Below the pieces are notes generated by a model. It made no database searches. It worked only from the letters and a program-made list of their open reading frames with translations, and was not told the DNA's origin. A stretch of 64,000 bases of DNA from Neisseria subflava (GTDB lineage: Bacteria > Pseudomonadota > Gammaproteobacteria > Burkholderiales > Neisseriaceae): the NCBI RefSeq assembly GCF_003044935.1, contig NZ_POXP01000001.1, positions 1-64,000 of the forward strand, in the 5' to 3' direction. Positions within the stretch are counted from its first letter, which is position 1. Each line of letters opens with the position of its first letter. Positions 1 through 7,718 of the stretch are shown piece after piece. A program made the translations under genes and the position numbers.

Positions 1-19
1 AGATAAAGGGAATAAAGAT

Positions 20-130
20 ATGTACTCAAAGGCATTTAACGGAAAACGGAATAGGGCAACTGTGCAGAGGGGGTATTCTTTGATACAGCTGTTGGTGGTG
101 ATGCTGTTGGTTTCGATATTGGCGACGTAA
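20..130 (+). pseudogene. Truncated type IV prepilin-like N-terminus (36 codons)
   Basis: An ATG with a good ribosome site (AAAGGGA, 8 bases upstream) opens a 36-residue frame. It has a basic leader ending in RG, then YSLIQLLVVMLLVSILAT, then TAA. This is the class III signal and hydrophobic N-helix of type IV prepilins (cleavage after the Gly, residue 18), but the protein stops where the globular domain should begin. Position +5, normally Glu, is Gln. A DUS inverted pair follows 6 bases after the stop, so the rest of the gene may have been lost by recombination at the DUS. It could also be a real micropilin; a remnant is more likely. Confidence 0.55.
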
Positions 131-136
131 GATATT

Positions 137-179
137 AGGCCGTCTGAAAGATACTTAAGATTAGCTTTCAGACGGCCTT
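137..179. terminator. Inverted DUS pair
   Basis: AGGCCGTCTGAAAG and its complement form a stem, with Ts following on the plus strand. It closes the truncated prepilin and precedes hpnD. Confidence 0.75.
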
Positions 180-269
180 GTTATAAGATGAATTTTTGAT
201 ATTGGCGTACTTTTTTAAATACAGATAAAATCCCTGCTAATTATTTATAACAATATTTTAGGATACACA

Positions 270-1118
270 GTGCTTGCTTTGGATTATTGTCATCAAAAGG
301 TTGCCGAAAGCCATTCCAGTTTTTTATCCGGCTTTCGTTTTTTATCGGTAGAAAAACGGAATGCGATCACTGTTTTATACGCTTTTTGTCGCGAACTAGA
401 CGATGTAGTTGATGGCTGTACCGATCCAAATGTAGCTCAGATAACGTTGAACTGGTGGCGCAGTGATTTGGAGAAAGTGTTTAATAATGAGATGCCTGAG
501 CATCCCGTTCATCAAGCTTTAAAAGATATTCGGGCAAATTTTGATTTGCCGAAGAATGAATTTGAAGCTTTGATTGATGGCATGCAGATGGATTTGGAGC
601 AGGCTCGTTATGGTAGTTTTGATGAATTAAAGCTGTATTGCCACTGTGTTGCAGGGGTAGTGGGGTGCCTTATTGCGCGGATTTTAGGTTTTTCCAATCC
701 AAAAACTTTGGAATATGCGGACAAAATGGGCTTGGCTTTGCAGTTGACGAACATTATTCGTGATGTGGGCGAAGATGTGCGACAGGGAAGAATTTATCTG
801 CCGATAGAGGAAATGCAGAAGTTTGATGTTCCTGCCAACGTAATTATGCAGTGCAAACCGACAGAAAATTTTGCAAAATTGATGCAGTTTCAAGTGAATA
901 GGGCGCGTGAAACTTATCGTGAAGCGATGTTGCTTTTGCCGGCTGAGGATAAGAAATCGCAGAAAGTCGGCCTGATTATGGCGGCTATTTATTATGCGTT
1001 GTTGAATGAAATTGACCGTGATGGTGCGCAAAATGTGTTGACTTATAAAATTGCGATTCCTTCTCCCCGTAAAAAACGTATTGCTTTGAAAACTTGGCTG
1101 TTTGGATTTAAACCATGA
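270..1118 (+). CDS. hpnD: Presqualene diphosphate synthase, HpnD-like
   Basis: Member of the squalene/phytoene synthase family, 282 residues, the usual HpnD length. It should couple two farnesyl diphosphates to presqualene diphosphate in the cytoplasm. Both magnesium-diphosphate motifs are visible: ELDDVVD near residue 43 and NIIRDVGED near residue 166. The start is GTG, with TAGGA about six bases upstream. It overlaps hpnE by four bases (ATGA), which implies translational coupling and a shared pathway. No hpnC or hopene cyclase lies in the window, so the final product is unknown here. Confidence 0.85.
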   Translation: MLALDYCHQKVAESHSSFLSGFRFLSVEKRNAITVLYAFCRELDDVVDGCTDPNVAQITLNWWRSDLEKVFNNEMPEHPVHQALKDIRANFDLPKNEFEALIDGMQMDLEQARYGSFDELKLYCHCVAGVVGCLIARILGFSNPKTLEYADKMGLALQLTNIIRDVGEDVRQGRIYLPIEEMQKFDVPANVIMQCKPTENFAKLMQFQVNRARETYREAMLLLPAEDKKSQKVGLIMAAIYYALLNEIDRDGAQNVLTYKIAIPSPRKKRIALKTWLFGFKP

Positions 1119-2422
1119 ATACTAAGCGTCCAAAAATTGCCGTGATTGGTGCCGGTTGGGCAGGTTTGTCTGCGGCGGTTTCCCTGATTCATCGAGCTGA
1201 TATTTCTTTGTTTGAGGCTGGGAGACAGGCAGGCGGTAGGGCGCGTGCCTTGTCTGGGAAAGATGATGGATTCAGCTTTTTGGATAATGGGCAGCATATC
1301 TTGTTGGGTGCGTATCATGGTGTTCAAACTTTGATGCAACATATTGGCGTTCAACCTGAATCAGCCTTTTTACGCCAGCCTTTGCGATGGTATATCCATG
1401 AAGGATTACAATTTCAGACGGCCTCTCTGCCTGCGCCTTGGCATTTGCTTGTCGGTATCCTGCGTGCGAAAAATCTTTCTTTTTCATTGAGAATCAAATT
1501 GCTGTCGGATATGTCGGCATTGCAACGTTGGGCTGCTCATCATAAAACCGATTTGACGGTTGCGAAGTGGTTGAGAACACGAAATATTCCCCGCAGCCTG
1601 CTTGGCCAATTTTGGCAACCTTTGGTCTGGGGTGCTTTAAATACGCCATTAGAACAGGCATCGTTGCGCATTTTATGTAATGTATTGAATGATGGCGTGT
1701 GGTCTGAAAAGGCGAACAGCGATTATCTTTTGCCTAAGCAGGATTTAGGGCGGATCGTAGCCGAACCGGCTTTGGATTTCTTACTCACGCATGGTGCAAA
1801 AATACATCTTGAAACCCGTATTACACATTTAAACCATCATATCGATGGCCGAATTGAAATCAATGGCGAAGTATTTGATGCGGTAGTTTTGGCTGTTGCT
1901 CCATATCATGTTGACGCGCTTTTGCCTGAAGATACGCCTGACTATATTCAGACGGCCTATCAATCGTTGCATTACCATGCGATTACCACGGTTTATTTGC
2001 GTTATGCCCAAGCAGTCAAACTGCCTGCACCTTTAACCGGATTTGCCGATGGTACGGCGCAATGGGTGCTGCGTCGGGGGGCATTGGGTTTACTGGATAA
2101 TGAAGTTGCGGTTGTTATCAGCGTTTCCGATTGCACTGAGGCTTGGAAGGATAAAGATTTGGCCGAGAAAGTTCATGCGGACATTAAGCGGGTTTGTCCG
2201 GATTTGGGTAAGCCTGAAGCCGTACGCATTATTACGGAAAAACGCGCGACTACGGCGACAACGGTTGATTTTGTACAACCTGATTTCTCATGGCTGCACC
2301 ATCGCCGTATTTATCCGGCCGGCGACTATCTCCATCCTCGCTATCCGGCAACATTGGAAGCTGCAGTTCAGTCAGGCTTTGCCGCGGCTGAAAAGCTTAT
2401 GCTGGATTTGCGGGTTGAATAA
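1115..2422 (+). CDS. hpnE: Hydroxysqualene dehydroxylase, HpnE-like FAD enzyme
   Basis: 435-residue FAD-dependent amine-oxidase/phytoene-desaturase-type protein. The dinucleotide-binding motif GAGWAGLSAA lies at residues 13-22, followed by the acidic strand end LFEAG and a GGRAR motif. In the HpnCDE route this enzyme reduces hydroxysqualene to squalene. The four-base overlap with hpnD supports the assignment over a carotenoid desaturase. A DUS pair (one arm mutated) ends the operon. Confidence 0.8.
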   Translation: MNTKRPKIAVIGAGWAGLSAAVSLIHRADISLFEAGRQAGGRARALSGKDDGFSFLDNGQHILLGAYHGVQTLMQHIGVQPESAFLRQPLRWYIHEGLQFQTASLPAPWHLLVGILRAKNLSFSLRIKLLSDMSALQRWAAHHKTDLTVAKWLRTRNIPRSLLGQFWQPLVWGALNTPLEQASLRILCNVLNDGVWSEKANSDYLLPKQDLGRIVAEPALDFLLTHGAKIHLETRITHLNHHIDGRIEINGEVFDAVVLAVAPYHVDALLPEDTPDYIQTAYQSLHYHAITTVYLRYAQAVKLPAPLTGFADGTAQWVLRRGALGLLDNEVAVVISVSDCTEAWKDKDLAEKVHADIKRVCPDLGKPEAVRIITEKRATTATTVDFVQPDFSWLHHRRIYPAGDYLHPRYPATLEAAVQSGFAAAEKLMLDLRVE

Positions 2423-2426
2423 ACTG

Positions 2427-2457
2427 AGGCCGTCTAAATGTTCAGACGGCCTTTTTG
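2427..2457 (+). terminator. Inverted DUS pair, one arm mutated
   Basis: Left arm reads AGGCCGTCTAAA (one change from AG-DUS); right arm TTCAGACGGCCT is perfect and is followed by five Ts. Terminator of hpnDE. Confidence 0.7.
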
Positions 2458-2517
2458 ACTTTACAAAACTTACCAAGCCGATACAATATCTGAAACCATA
2501 AAGTTCAAGGAAAAGTC

Positions 2518-3237
2518 ATGACGACATTAGCGAACAAAACCATCTTGATTACCGGCGCATCCCAAGGTTTGGGCGAGCAGGTTGCCAAAGCCTATGCGGC
2601 TGCCGGAGCGACTGTCATTTTGGTGGCGCGTCATCAAAAGCGTTTGGAAAAAGTATATGATGCCATTGTGGCTGCGGGCAGCCCTGAGCCGTTTGCCATC
2701 TGCTTTGATTTGATGAGTGCAGAGGAGAAAGAGTTTAAGCAATTCGCGGAAACTATTGATGAAGCAACCGGCGGAAAATTGGATGGCGTGGTGCATTGTG
2801 CCAGCTATTTCTATGCCTTGTCGCCATTGGATTTCCAAACTGTATCGGAATGGGTCAACCAATACCGTATCAACACCGTTGCGCCTATGGGCTTGACCCG
2901 TGCGCTGTTCCCATTGTTGAAGCAATCCGAAGACGCTTCTGTGATTTTTGTCGGCGAAAGCCACGGCGAAAAACCGCAAGCCTATTGGGGCGGTTTCGGT
3001 GCCTCCAAAGCCGCGCTCAATTATTTGTGTAAAGTGGCCGCGGATGAGTGGGAACGTTTTGACAACCTGCGTGCCAATGTTTTGGTGCCGGGTGCCATCA
3101 ATTCGCCACAACGTATCAAATCTCATCCGGGCGAATCGAAAAGCGAACGTAAAAACTACGAAGATGTCCTGCCGCAATTTATTTGGTGGGCAAGCCAAGA
3201 GAGCAGGGGGCGGACAGGCGAAATCGTCTATCTGTAA
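2518..3237 (+). CDS. SDR-family oxidoreductase, YciK-like, catalytic Tyr replaced
   Basis: 239-residue classical short-chain dehydrogenase fold. The cofactor motif TGASQGLG is at residues 12-19, and the next strand ends in AR, which favours NADP(H). The closest named relative I recognise is E. coli YciK. The active-site YxxxK motif reads FGASK: Phe occupies the catalytic Tyr position while the Lys is kept. The nearest Tyr is four residues earlier (AYWGGFGASK). Start ATG follows AAGGAAAAG. Substrate unknown; it may be a weak or inactive reductase. It stands alone between two DUS terminators. Confidence 0.8.
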   Translation: MTTLANKTILITGASQGLGEQVAKAYAAAGATVILVARHQKRLEKVYDAIVAAGSPEPFAICFDLMSAEEKEFKQFAETIDEATGGKLDGVVHCASYFYALSPLDFQTVSEWVNQYRINTVAPMGLTRALFPLLKQSEDASVIFVGESHGEKPQAYWGGFGASKAALNYLCKVAADEWERFDNLRANVLVPGAINSPQRIKSHPGESKSERKNYEDVLPQFIWWASQESRGRTGEIVYL

Positions 3238-3268
3238 ATCTACCTGCTCAGAGTGGTTTGAAAACATG

Positions 3269-3303
3269 AGGCCGTCTGAAATCTATATTTTCAGACGGCC
3301 TTT
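3269..3303. terminator. Inverted DUS pair
   Basis: Perfect AG-DUS arms around an A/T loop, followed by TTT. Terminator of the SDR gene. Confidence 0.8.
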
Positions 3304-3425
3304 AACTTATTGAGTTTTATATCTAAATAATATGAAAGTTTGATGTTTGGACATGTTAGCAGGCAAACATCAGGCTGGCACAAAATTAGATATAGTAATC
3401 TAAGTTATAGTTATATTGGATAAAT

Positions 3426-4382
3426 ATGACGGAATTTGACTTTATCAGACAATATTTGCAGCGACAAAAATCGGAAGGTCTAATTTTAGGCATAGGGGAC
3501 GATGCCGCTATTATTCGCCCAAGTAACGGATTTGATTTATGTTTTAGCGCTGATATGTTGGTCAAAGGCAGACATTTTTTTGAAGATGTTTCGCCTGAAG
3601 ATTTGGCATGGAAAATGCTTGCAGTAAATTTATCCGATATGGCCGCTATGGGTGCCAAGCCGCGTTGGGTGTTGCTCAGTGCTGCGTTGCCTGAATTGAA
3701 TCAAGACTGGCTCAAACGGTTTTGCGATAGCTTTTTTGCTTTGGCCGCGCGTTTTGATACGGTGTTGATTGGTGGCGATACCACCAAAGGCGATTTGGTC
3801 TTTAATGTAACGATAGTAGGTGAAGTTCCGACAGGGTGTGCCCTGCGGCGTGATGCGGCCGAAGTCGGCGACGATATTTGGGTATCGGGTCGGTTGGGTT
3901 TGGCTGCCGCTGCGTTGAACAAACATCTTGGGCATTATCAATTGCCGTCTGAAATCATGGCAGTTTGCGATGATAAATTGCTCCGTCCGGAACCGCGCGT
4001 TTCATTGGGTCAGGCATTGTTGCCGTTTGCCCATGCCGCGCAAGATGTTTCAGACGGCCTGGCTCAAGATGTGGGGCATATTTTAAAAGCCTCTGCTGTC
4101 GGGGCGGAAATATTTGCCGATTGTGTGCCGTCGTTGCCTGAATTGAAAAACGTTTTGTCGCGCGAACAATGGTTGTCGGCAGTATTGGCCGGCGGCGATG
4201 ATTACGAACTGATTTTTACTGCTGCTCCAGAAGACAGGGAACGCGTTTGTCAGGCAGCGGAACAAAGTGGCGTACCGGTCGCCCGAATTGGTAAAATTAC
4301 TGACTCAGGCCGTCTGAATATTTTGGATGCCGAAGGCGGCGTATTGGAACTGACTTCTTTAGGATTTGATCATTTTGGCTGA
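3426..4382 (+). CDS. thiL: Thiamine-monophosphate kinase
   Basis: 318 residues. ThiL phosphorylates thiamine monophosphate to the active cofactor thiamine diphosphate, using ATP. The N-terminus (FDFIRQY), the metal/ATP loop GIGDDAA near residue 23, the NLSDMAAMGA helix and GGDTTKG are family hallmarks of the PurM-like fold, and GGDDYEL appears in the C-terminal domain. Its end overlaps the start of pgpA, a common neisserial pairing. Confidence 0.93.
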   Translation: MTEFDFIRQYLQRQKSEGLILGIGDDAAIIRPSNGFDLCFSADMLVKGRHFFEDVSPEDLAWKMLAVNLSDMAAMGAKPRWVLLSAALPELNQDWLKRFCDSFFALAARFDTVLIGGDTTKGDLVFNVTIVGEVPTGCALRRDAAEVGDDIWVSGRLGLAAAALNKHLGHYQLPSEIMAVCDDKLLRPEPRVSLGQALLPFAHAAQDVSDGLAQDVGHILKASAVGAEIFADCVPSLPELKNVLSREQWLSAVLAGGDDYELIFTAAPEDRERVCQAAEQSGVPVARIGKITDSGRLNILDAEGGVLELTSLGFDHFG

Positions 4383-4863
4383 ACGTAAACCTACTTTTTC
4401 TTGGCTGTTGCACAAACCATTGTGTTTTTTAGGATTCGGTTTCGGCAGCGGCTTATCGCCGGTTGCGCCGGGTACGGCCGGAACGCTGGCAGCATTACCT
4501 CTGGCTTTTGTATTGTGCCTGTTGGGCATAGACGGCTGGATATTGCTTTTATTGTGTGTCGCCCTGTTTTTCTGGGGTATCCGCATTTGCGGTTATACCG
4601 AGAGGGAACTGGGCATTCAGGATTACGGCGGTATCGTTTGGGATGAAATTGTTGCGATGCTGTTGGTGCTGTCGCTGATTCCGTTTAAGTGGAGCTGGTG
4701 GCTGGCCGCTTTTGTTATTTTCCGCTTGTTTGATGCGTTGAAACCATGGCCGATCAAATGGTTTGACCGGCGGATTCATGGAGGTTTAGGCATTATGCTT
4801 GATGATTTGATTGCGGCTGCGATGACCTTGATGGTCTTAGGCCTGTTTTATTGGATCGCGTGA
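4375..4863 (+). CDS. pgpA: Phosphatidylglycerophosphatase A
   Basis: PgpA removes the phosphate of phosphatidylglycerophosphate to give phosphatidylglycerol at the inner membrane. Family signatures GFGSGLSPVAPGTAGTLAA, then YGGIVWDEIVA and FRLFDALKPWP, are present with several membrane segments. I choose the TTG at 4375 (162 residues, MAERKPTF) because AGGA at 4361-4364 sits 10 bases away. The alternative TTG at 4366 would leave only one base between the site and the start. It overlaps the thiL stop by eight bases, so translation is probably coupled. Confidence 0.9.
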   Translation: MAERKPTFSWLLHKPLCFLGFGFGSGLSPVAPGTAGTLAALPLAFVLCLLGIDGWILLLLCVALFFWGIRICGYTERELGIQDYGGIVWDEIVAMLLVLSLIPFKWSWWLAAFVIFRLFDALKPWPIKWFDRRIHGGLGIMLDDLIAAAMTLMVLGLFYWIA

Positions 4864-4959
4864 TACGTTTTAAGTGTTTCGACCCTTTGCAAAAATAGGG
4901 CGGACACGCCGGAATTATCCGGATTGAAATAAAATAAATACCATACGGGGTAAACAATT

Positions 4960-5328
4960 ATGAATGAAATCGAGATTAACGTGGAGCCGCGTTATATGGC
5001 CGGTCAGAGCGACGTCTATCGCGATCGCTATGCCTTCAATTATCTGATTACCATCTGCAACCGCAGTGATGAAATCATTACTTTGCGTCAGCGTTTTTGG
5101 GAAATCACCGACGGACACGGTGAGACAGAGCAGGTCGGTCATGCCGGCCTGATTGAAGAGCAACCTGTTTTGTACCCGGGCGAAGCCTATGAGTACAACA
5201 GCGGTTCGCAAATCAGCACGCCTTGGGGCAGCATCGAAGGCGCGTATGAGTTTGAAGACAGCATCGGCAAACGTTTCGTTATCGGGGTGCCGAAGCTTGA
5301 ATTCAAAGCAGGCTTTACTTTGCAATAG
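4960..5328 (+). CDS. apaG: ApaG-domain protein
   Basis: 122 residues, a single ApaG (DUF525) beta-sandwich domain across the whole length. Typical features are YAFNYLITICNRSDE, the LRQRFWEITDGHG turn and the C-terminal GSQISTPWGSIEGAYEF segment. ApaG has been linked to cobalt/magnesium homeostasis in enterobacteria, but its molecular role is not settled. It is monocistronic here, with a strong bidirectional hairpin after it. Confidence 0.9.
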   Translation: MNEIEINVEPRYMAGQSDVYRDRYAFNYLITICNRSDEIITLRQRFWEITDGHGETEQVGHAGLIEEQPVLYPGEAYEYNSGSQISTPWGSIEGAYEFEDSIGKRFVIGVPKLEFKAGFTLQ

Positions 5329-5344
5329 ACCGTCTGAAAAATGA

Positions 5345-5380
5345 AAAACCGGAACATGCGAAATGTTCCGGTTTTGTTTT
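5345..5380. terminator. Bidirectional hairpin terminator
   Basis: AAAACCGGAACAT pairs with ATGTTCCGGTTTT and is followed by GTTTTTT. It lies between converging apaG and the DUF2288 gene and is nested inside a wider DUS pair. Confidence 0.85.
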
Positions 5381-5394
5381 TTCAGACGGCCTTA

Positions 5395-5691
5395 TCAGTC
5401 TTTGCAAGGCTGTACCAATACCCACGGCGCCACGACAACCGCCCACATTTCCTGCTTATCCGATAAAAATGTGCGCGCCATATCATCGCTGATGGCACCG
5501 AATTTGCCTTGTTCCATCCAATGTTTCAATGGCGCGGCTTCATCTTCGGCAACATGGCGGGCGACGGCAATCAAATCCAAATCAGGTGCTACATAGACGG
5601 CGGCACCGCGTGCGAAGTGGGGTTGCAGCTCTTCCCATGAAATGCGGGCAGTTTCGGTATTGAGTTTTTCGTTTGAGAGTGGAATAGACAT
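5395..5691 (-). CDS. DUF2288 family protein
   Basis: 98-residue small acidic soluble protein with no signal peptide. The core pattern ISWEELQPHFARGAA, then DLDLIAVARHVAEDE and W near residue 83, matches DUF2288 as I remember it. Function unknown. It is transcribed toward apaG and shares its terminator. Confidence 0.7.
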   Translation of the reverse strand: MSIPLSNEKLNTETARISWEELQPHFARGAAVYVAPDLDLIAVARHVAEDEAAPLKHWMEQGKFGAISDDMARTFLSDKQEMWAVVVAPWVLVQPCKD

Positions 5692-5745
5692 AGGGCAATC
5701 ATCAAATAAAAAATGGATTGTAACCGATATTCGGCCTTTTGCCCG

Positions 5746-5757
5746 ATGCCGTCTGAA
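5746..5757 (+). repeat. AT-type DUS (ATGCCGTCTGAA)
   Basis: A perfect 12-mer of the meningococcal/gonococcal dialect within an otherwise AG-DUS genome. It faces an inverted AG-DUS at 5818-5829. Confidence 0.85.
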
Positions 5758-5781
5758 AACGAAAGAAATTTACAGGGTTAA

Positions 5782-5796
5782 CGTTATACAGTATCA
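5782..5796. promoter_or_regulatory. Possible Zur box upstream of the znu operon
   Basis: CGTTATACAGTATCA fits the published neisserial Zur consensus TGTTATDNHATAACA at 12 of 15 positions by eye. It lies about 70 bases before the small leader frame of the operon. Confidence 0.4.
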
Positions 5797-5863
5797 TTTT
5801 AATGTTTTAATTTTCTTTCAGACGGCCTGTTGTCCGTATTCGGGCAAGGGCGGTTTTAGGCTT

Positions 5864-5965
5864 ATGAATTCTGTATTGTTGACCGGATTGCTGCAAAGGC
5901 TGCTGATTGCGCTTGCCGCATTGGCGGCGTTGTGGGCTGTATATTTTTGGGCGGTGTCGCCATGA
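5864..5965 (+). CDS. Small single-span membrane protein ahead of the metal ABC operon
   Basis: 33 residues from ATG: a short polar start, then one long hydrophobic stretch (LLIALAALAALWAVYFWAV). It is too short for most gene callers. Its TGA overlaps the ATG of the ATPase gene (ATGA), the coupling seen between real operon partners. Function unknown; it could be an accessory subunit or a leader peptide controlling translation of the ATPase. The ribosome site is weak. Confidence 0.45.
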   Translation: MNSVLLTGLLQRLLIALAALAALWAVYFWAVSP

Positions 5966-6687
5966 GTATCGTGGTGGAAAATCTGACGGTCAGCTATCAG
6001 CGCAGGCCGGTGGTGCACCATGTGGATATGGTGTTTGAAGATGGCAAGATGTGGACGATTTTCGGGCCGAACGGCGCGGGCAAATCGACCCTGCTCAAAG
6101 CCATTATGGGCTTGCAGAAGACGGACACGGGCAGCGTGCGCTATGAAAATATGGCGCGCAAGAACATTGCCTATTTGCCGCAGCAGTCGGATATTGACCG
6201 CAGCCAGCCGATGACGGTGTTTGAACTGGCGGCGATGGGGCTGTGGTATGAAATCGGATTTTTTGGACGCGTAAACGCGGAGCAGAAAAAGCGCGTGATG
6301 GCGGCGTTGGAACGCGTCGAAATGCAGGATTTTGCCACGCGCCAAATTGCGCATTTGTCCAATGGCCAGTTCCAACGCGTATTGTTTGCGCGGATGCTGG
6401 TGCAGGATGCCAAATTTTTGCTGCTGGACGAACCGTTTAACGCGGTAGATGCGCGGACGACTTATGCGCTGTTGGAAGTTTTGCGCCAGTGCCATCAGGA
6501 CGGTCAGGCTGTGATTGCCGTGTTGCATGATTACGAGCAGGTGAGGGCATATTTTGCCAACACGCTGCTTTTGGCGCGTGAAAAAGTGACTGCCGGTGCG
6601 ACTGAAAATGTGTTGACCGATGAGTTTTTGGCACAGGCAAACCGAATGATGCAGAAACAGGAAGCGGCCGATTGGTGCGCGGTTTAA
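5962..6687 (+). CDS. znuC: Zinc/manganese ABC transporter, ATP-binding protein
   Basis: 241-residue cytoplasmic ATPase of a cluster A-I metal importer. Walker A GPNGAGKST is near residue 37, the signature is LSNGQFQR, Walker B is FLLLDEPF, and the switch His lies in VLHDYEQ. I start at 5962 (MSIVVENLTVSY) and not at the in-frame upstream ATG-like codon, because 5962 gives the overlap with the small membrane frame and the conserved N-terminus. Permease and binding protein follow. In Neisseria this system has been called both Mnt and Znu; the His-rich binding protein favours zinc. Confidence 0.87.
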   Translation: MSIVVENLTVSYQRRPVVHHVDMVFEDGKMWTIFGPNGAGKSTLLKAIMGLQKTDTGSVRYENMARKNIAYLPQQSDIDRSQPMTVFELAAMGLWYEIGFFGRVNAEQKKRVMAALERVEMQDFATRQIAHLSNGQFQRVLFARMLVQDAKFLLLDEPFNAVDARTTYALLEVLRQCHQDGQAVIAVLHDYEQVRAYFANTLLLAREKVTAGATENVLTDEFLAQANRMMQKQEAADWCAV

Positions 6688-6693
6688 TGGACA

Positions 6694-6729
6694 AGGCCGT
6701 CTGAAAGTAAGTATTTTTCAGACGGCCTA
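6694..6729. terminator. Inverted DUS pair inside the znu operon
   Basis: Perfect AG-DUS stem between ATPase and permease genes. It may reduce transcription of the distal genes rather than end the operon. Confidence 0.65.
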
Positions 6730-6763
6730 AGGCTTTCAGAGATTAATAAAAAAGCGATAAAAC

Positions 6764-7639
6764 ATGGATTTATATGAGTTGGTCGTCGCGCCGTTCGCCG
6801 AATTTGACTTTATGCGCTATGCCCTGGCATCGATTTTCTGCCTGGCATTGAGCGCGGCGCCTGTCGGTGTGTTTTTGGTGATGCGTCGCATGAGTTTGGT
6901 GGGTGATGCCTTGAGCCATGCGGTTTTGCCCGGTGCGGCCATTGGTTATATGTTTGCCGGCTTGAGTTTGCCTGCAATGAGCGTCGGCGGTTTTGCAGCC
7001 GGTTTGCTGATGGCTTTGTTGGCCGGTTTGGTCAGCCGGTTTACTTCATTGAAAGAAGATGCAAACTTTGCCGCATTTTATTTGAGCAGCCTCGCCATCG
7101 GTGTGGTTTTGGTCAGCAAAAACGGCAGCAGCGTCGATTTGCTGCATTTGCTGTTTGGCTCGGTGTTGGCGGTGGATATTCCGGCTTTGCAGCTGATTGC
7201 CGTTTCTGCGAGTGTCACTATTTTGCTGATGGCGGTCATGTTCCGCCCGCTGGTGTTGGAAAGCATAGACCCTTTGTTCCTCAAGGCTGTCGGCGGCAAG
7301 GGCGGCTTTTGGCATGTGCTGTTTTTGGTGCTGGTCGTGATGAATCTGGTTGCGGGTTTTCAGGCATTGGGTACGCTGATGTCGGTCGGTTTGATGATGT
7401 TGCCGGCGATTACCGCCAGACTGTGGGCAAAAAGCATGGGTTGGCTGATGATTTTGTCGGTCGCATTGGCTTTGCTTTGCGGCTTGGCAGGACTGTTGTT
7501 TTCCTACCATATCGAAATCCCGTCCGGCCCGGCGATTATTTTATGCTGCGGCACGCTTTACCTGATTTCCGTCGTGTTCGGTTGGGAAGGCGGCATTTTG
7601 GCAAAATGGCTGCGCCGCAAGAAACACCGCACGGCATGA
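6764..7639 (+). CDS. znuB: Zinc/manganese ABC transporter, permease
   Basis: 291 residues of mostly hydrophobic sequence forming about eight membrane helices, the ABC-3 metal permease family. Family markers are MRRMSLVGDALSHAVLPG near residue 42 and ALGTLMSVGLMMLPA near residue 203. It pairs with the ATPase just upstream and the periplasmic protein just downstream to import metal across the inner membrane. Confidence 0.88.
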   Translation: MDLYELVVAPFAEFDFMRYALASIFCLALSAAPVGVFLVMRRMSLVGDALSHAVLPGAAIGYMFAGLSLPAMSVGGFAAGLLMALLAGLVSRFTSLKEDANFAAFYLSSLAIGVVLVSKNGSSVDLLHLLFGSVLAVDIPALQLIAVSASVTILLMAVMFRPLVLESIDPLFLKAVGGKGGFWHVLFLVLVVMNLVAGFQALGTLMSVGLMMLPAITARLWAKSMGWLMILSVALALLCGLAGLLFSYHIEIPSGPAIILCCGTLYLISVVFGWEGGILAKWLRRKKHRTA

Positions 7640-7692
7640 TTTTTCAGACGGCCGCTTGAATAATCAGGCGGTCTGTTTTATGATGATGTTAA

Positions 7693-7707
7693 TGTTACGT
7701 TATATCA
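7693..7707. promoter_or_regulatory. Probable Zur box before znuA
   Basis: TGTTACGTTATATCA matches the neisserial Zur consensus TGTTATDNHATAACA at 13 of 15 positions. It ends three bases before the GGAGAG ribosome site of znuA, so a bound repressor would block transcription reaching znuA. Confidence 0.5.
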
Positions 7708-7718
7708 CTGGAGAGAAT

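Noticed and set aside
2527-3267. 246-codon minus-strand frame opposite the SDR gene
   Set aside because: Antisense shadow; the plus strand has a complete Rossmann protein with a ribosome site.
5782-5796. Fur box before the znu operon
   Set aside because: The sequence fits the Zur pattern better, and the operon encodes a zinc-type binding protein with a His-rich loop.
5642-5965. 107-codon plus frame before the metal ATPase
   Set aside because: Its first 70 codons cross the start of the DUF2288 gene and a DUS; only the last 33 codons from the ATG at 5864 look like protein.
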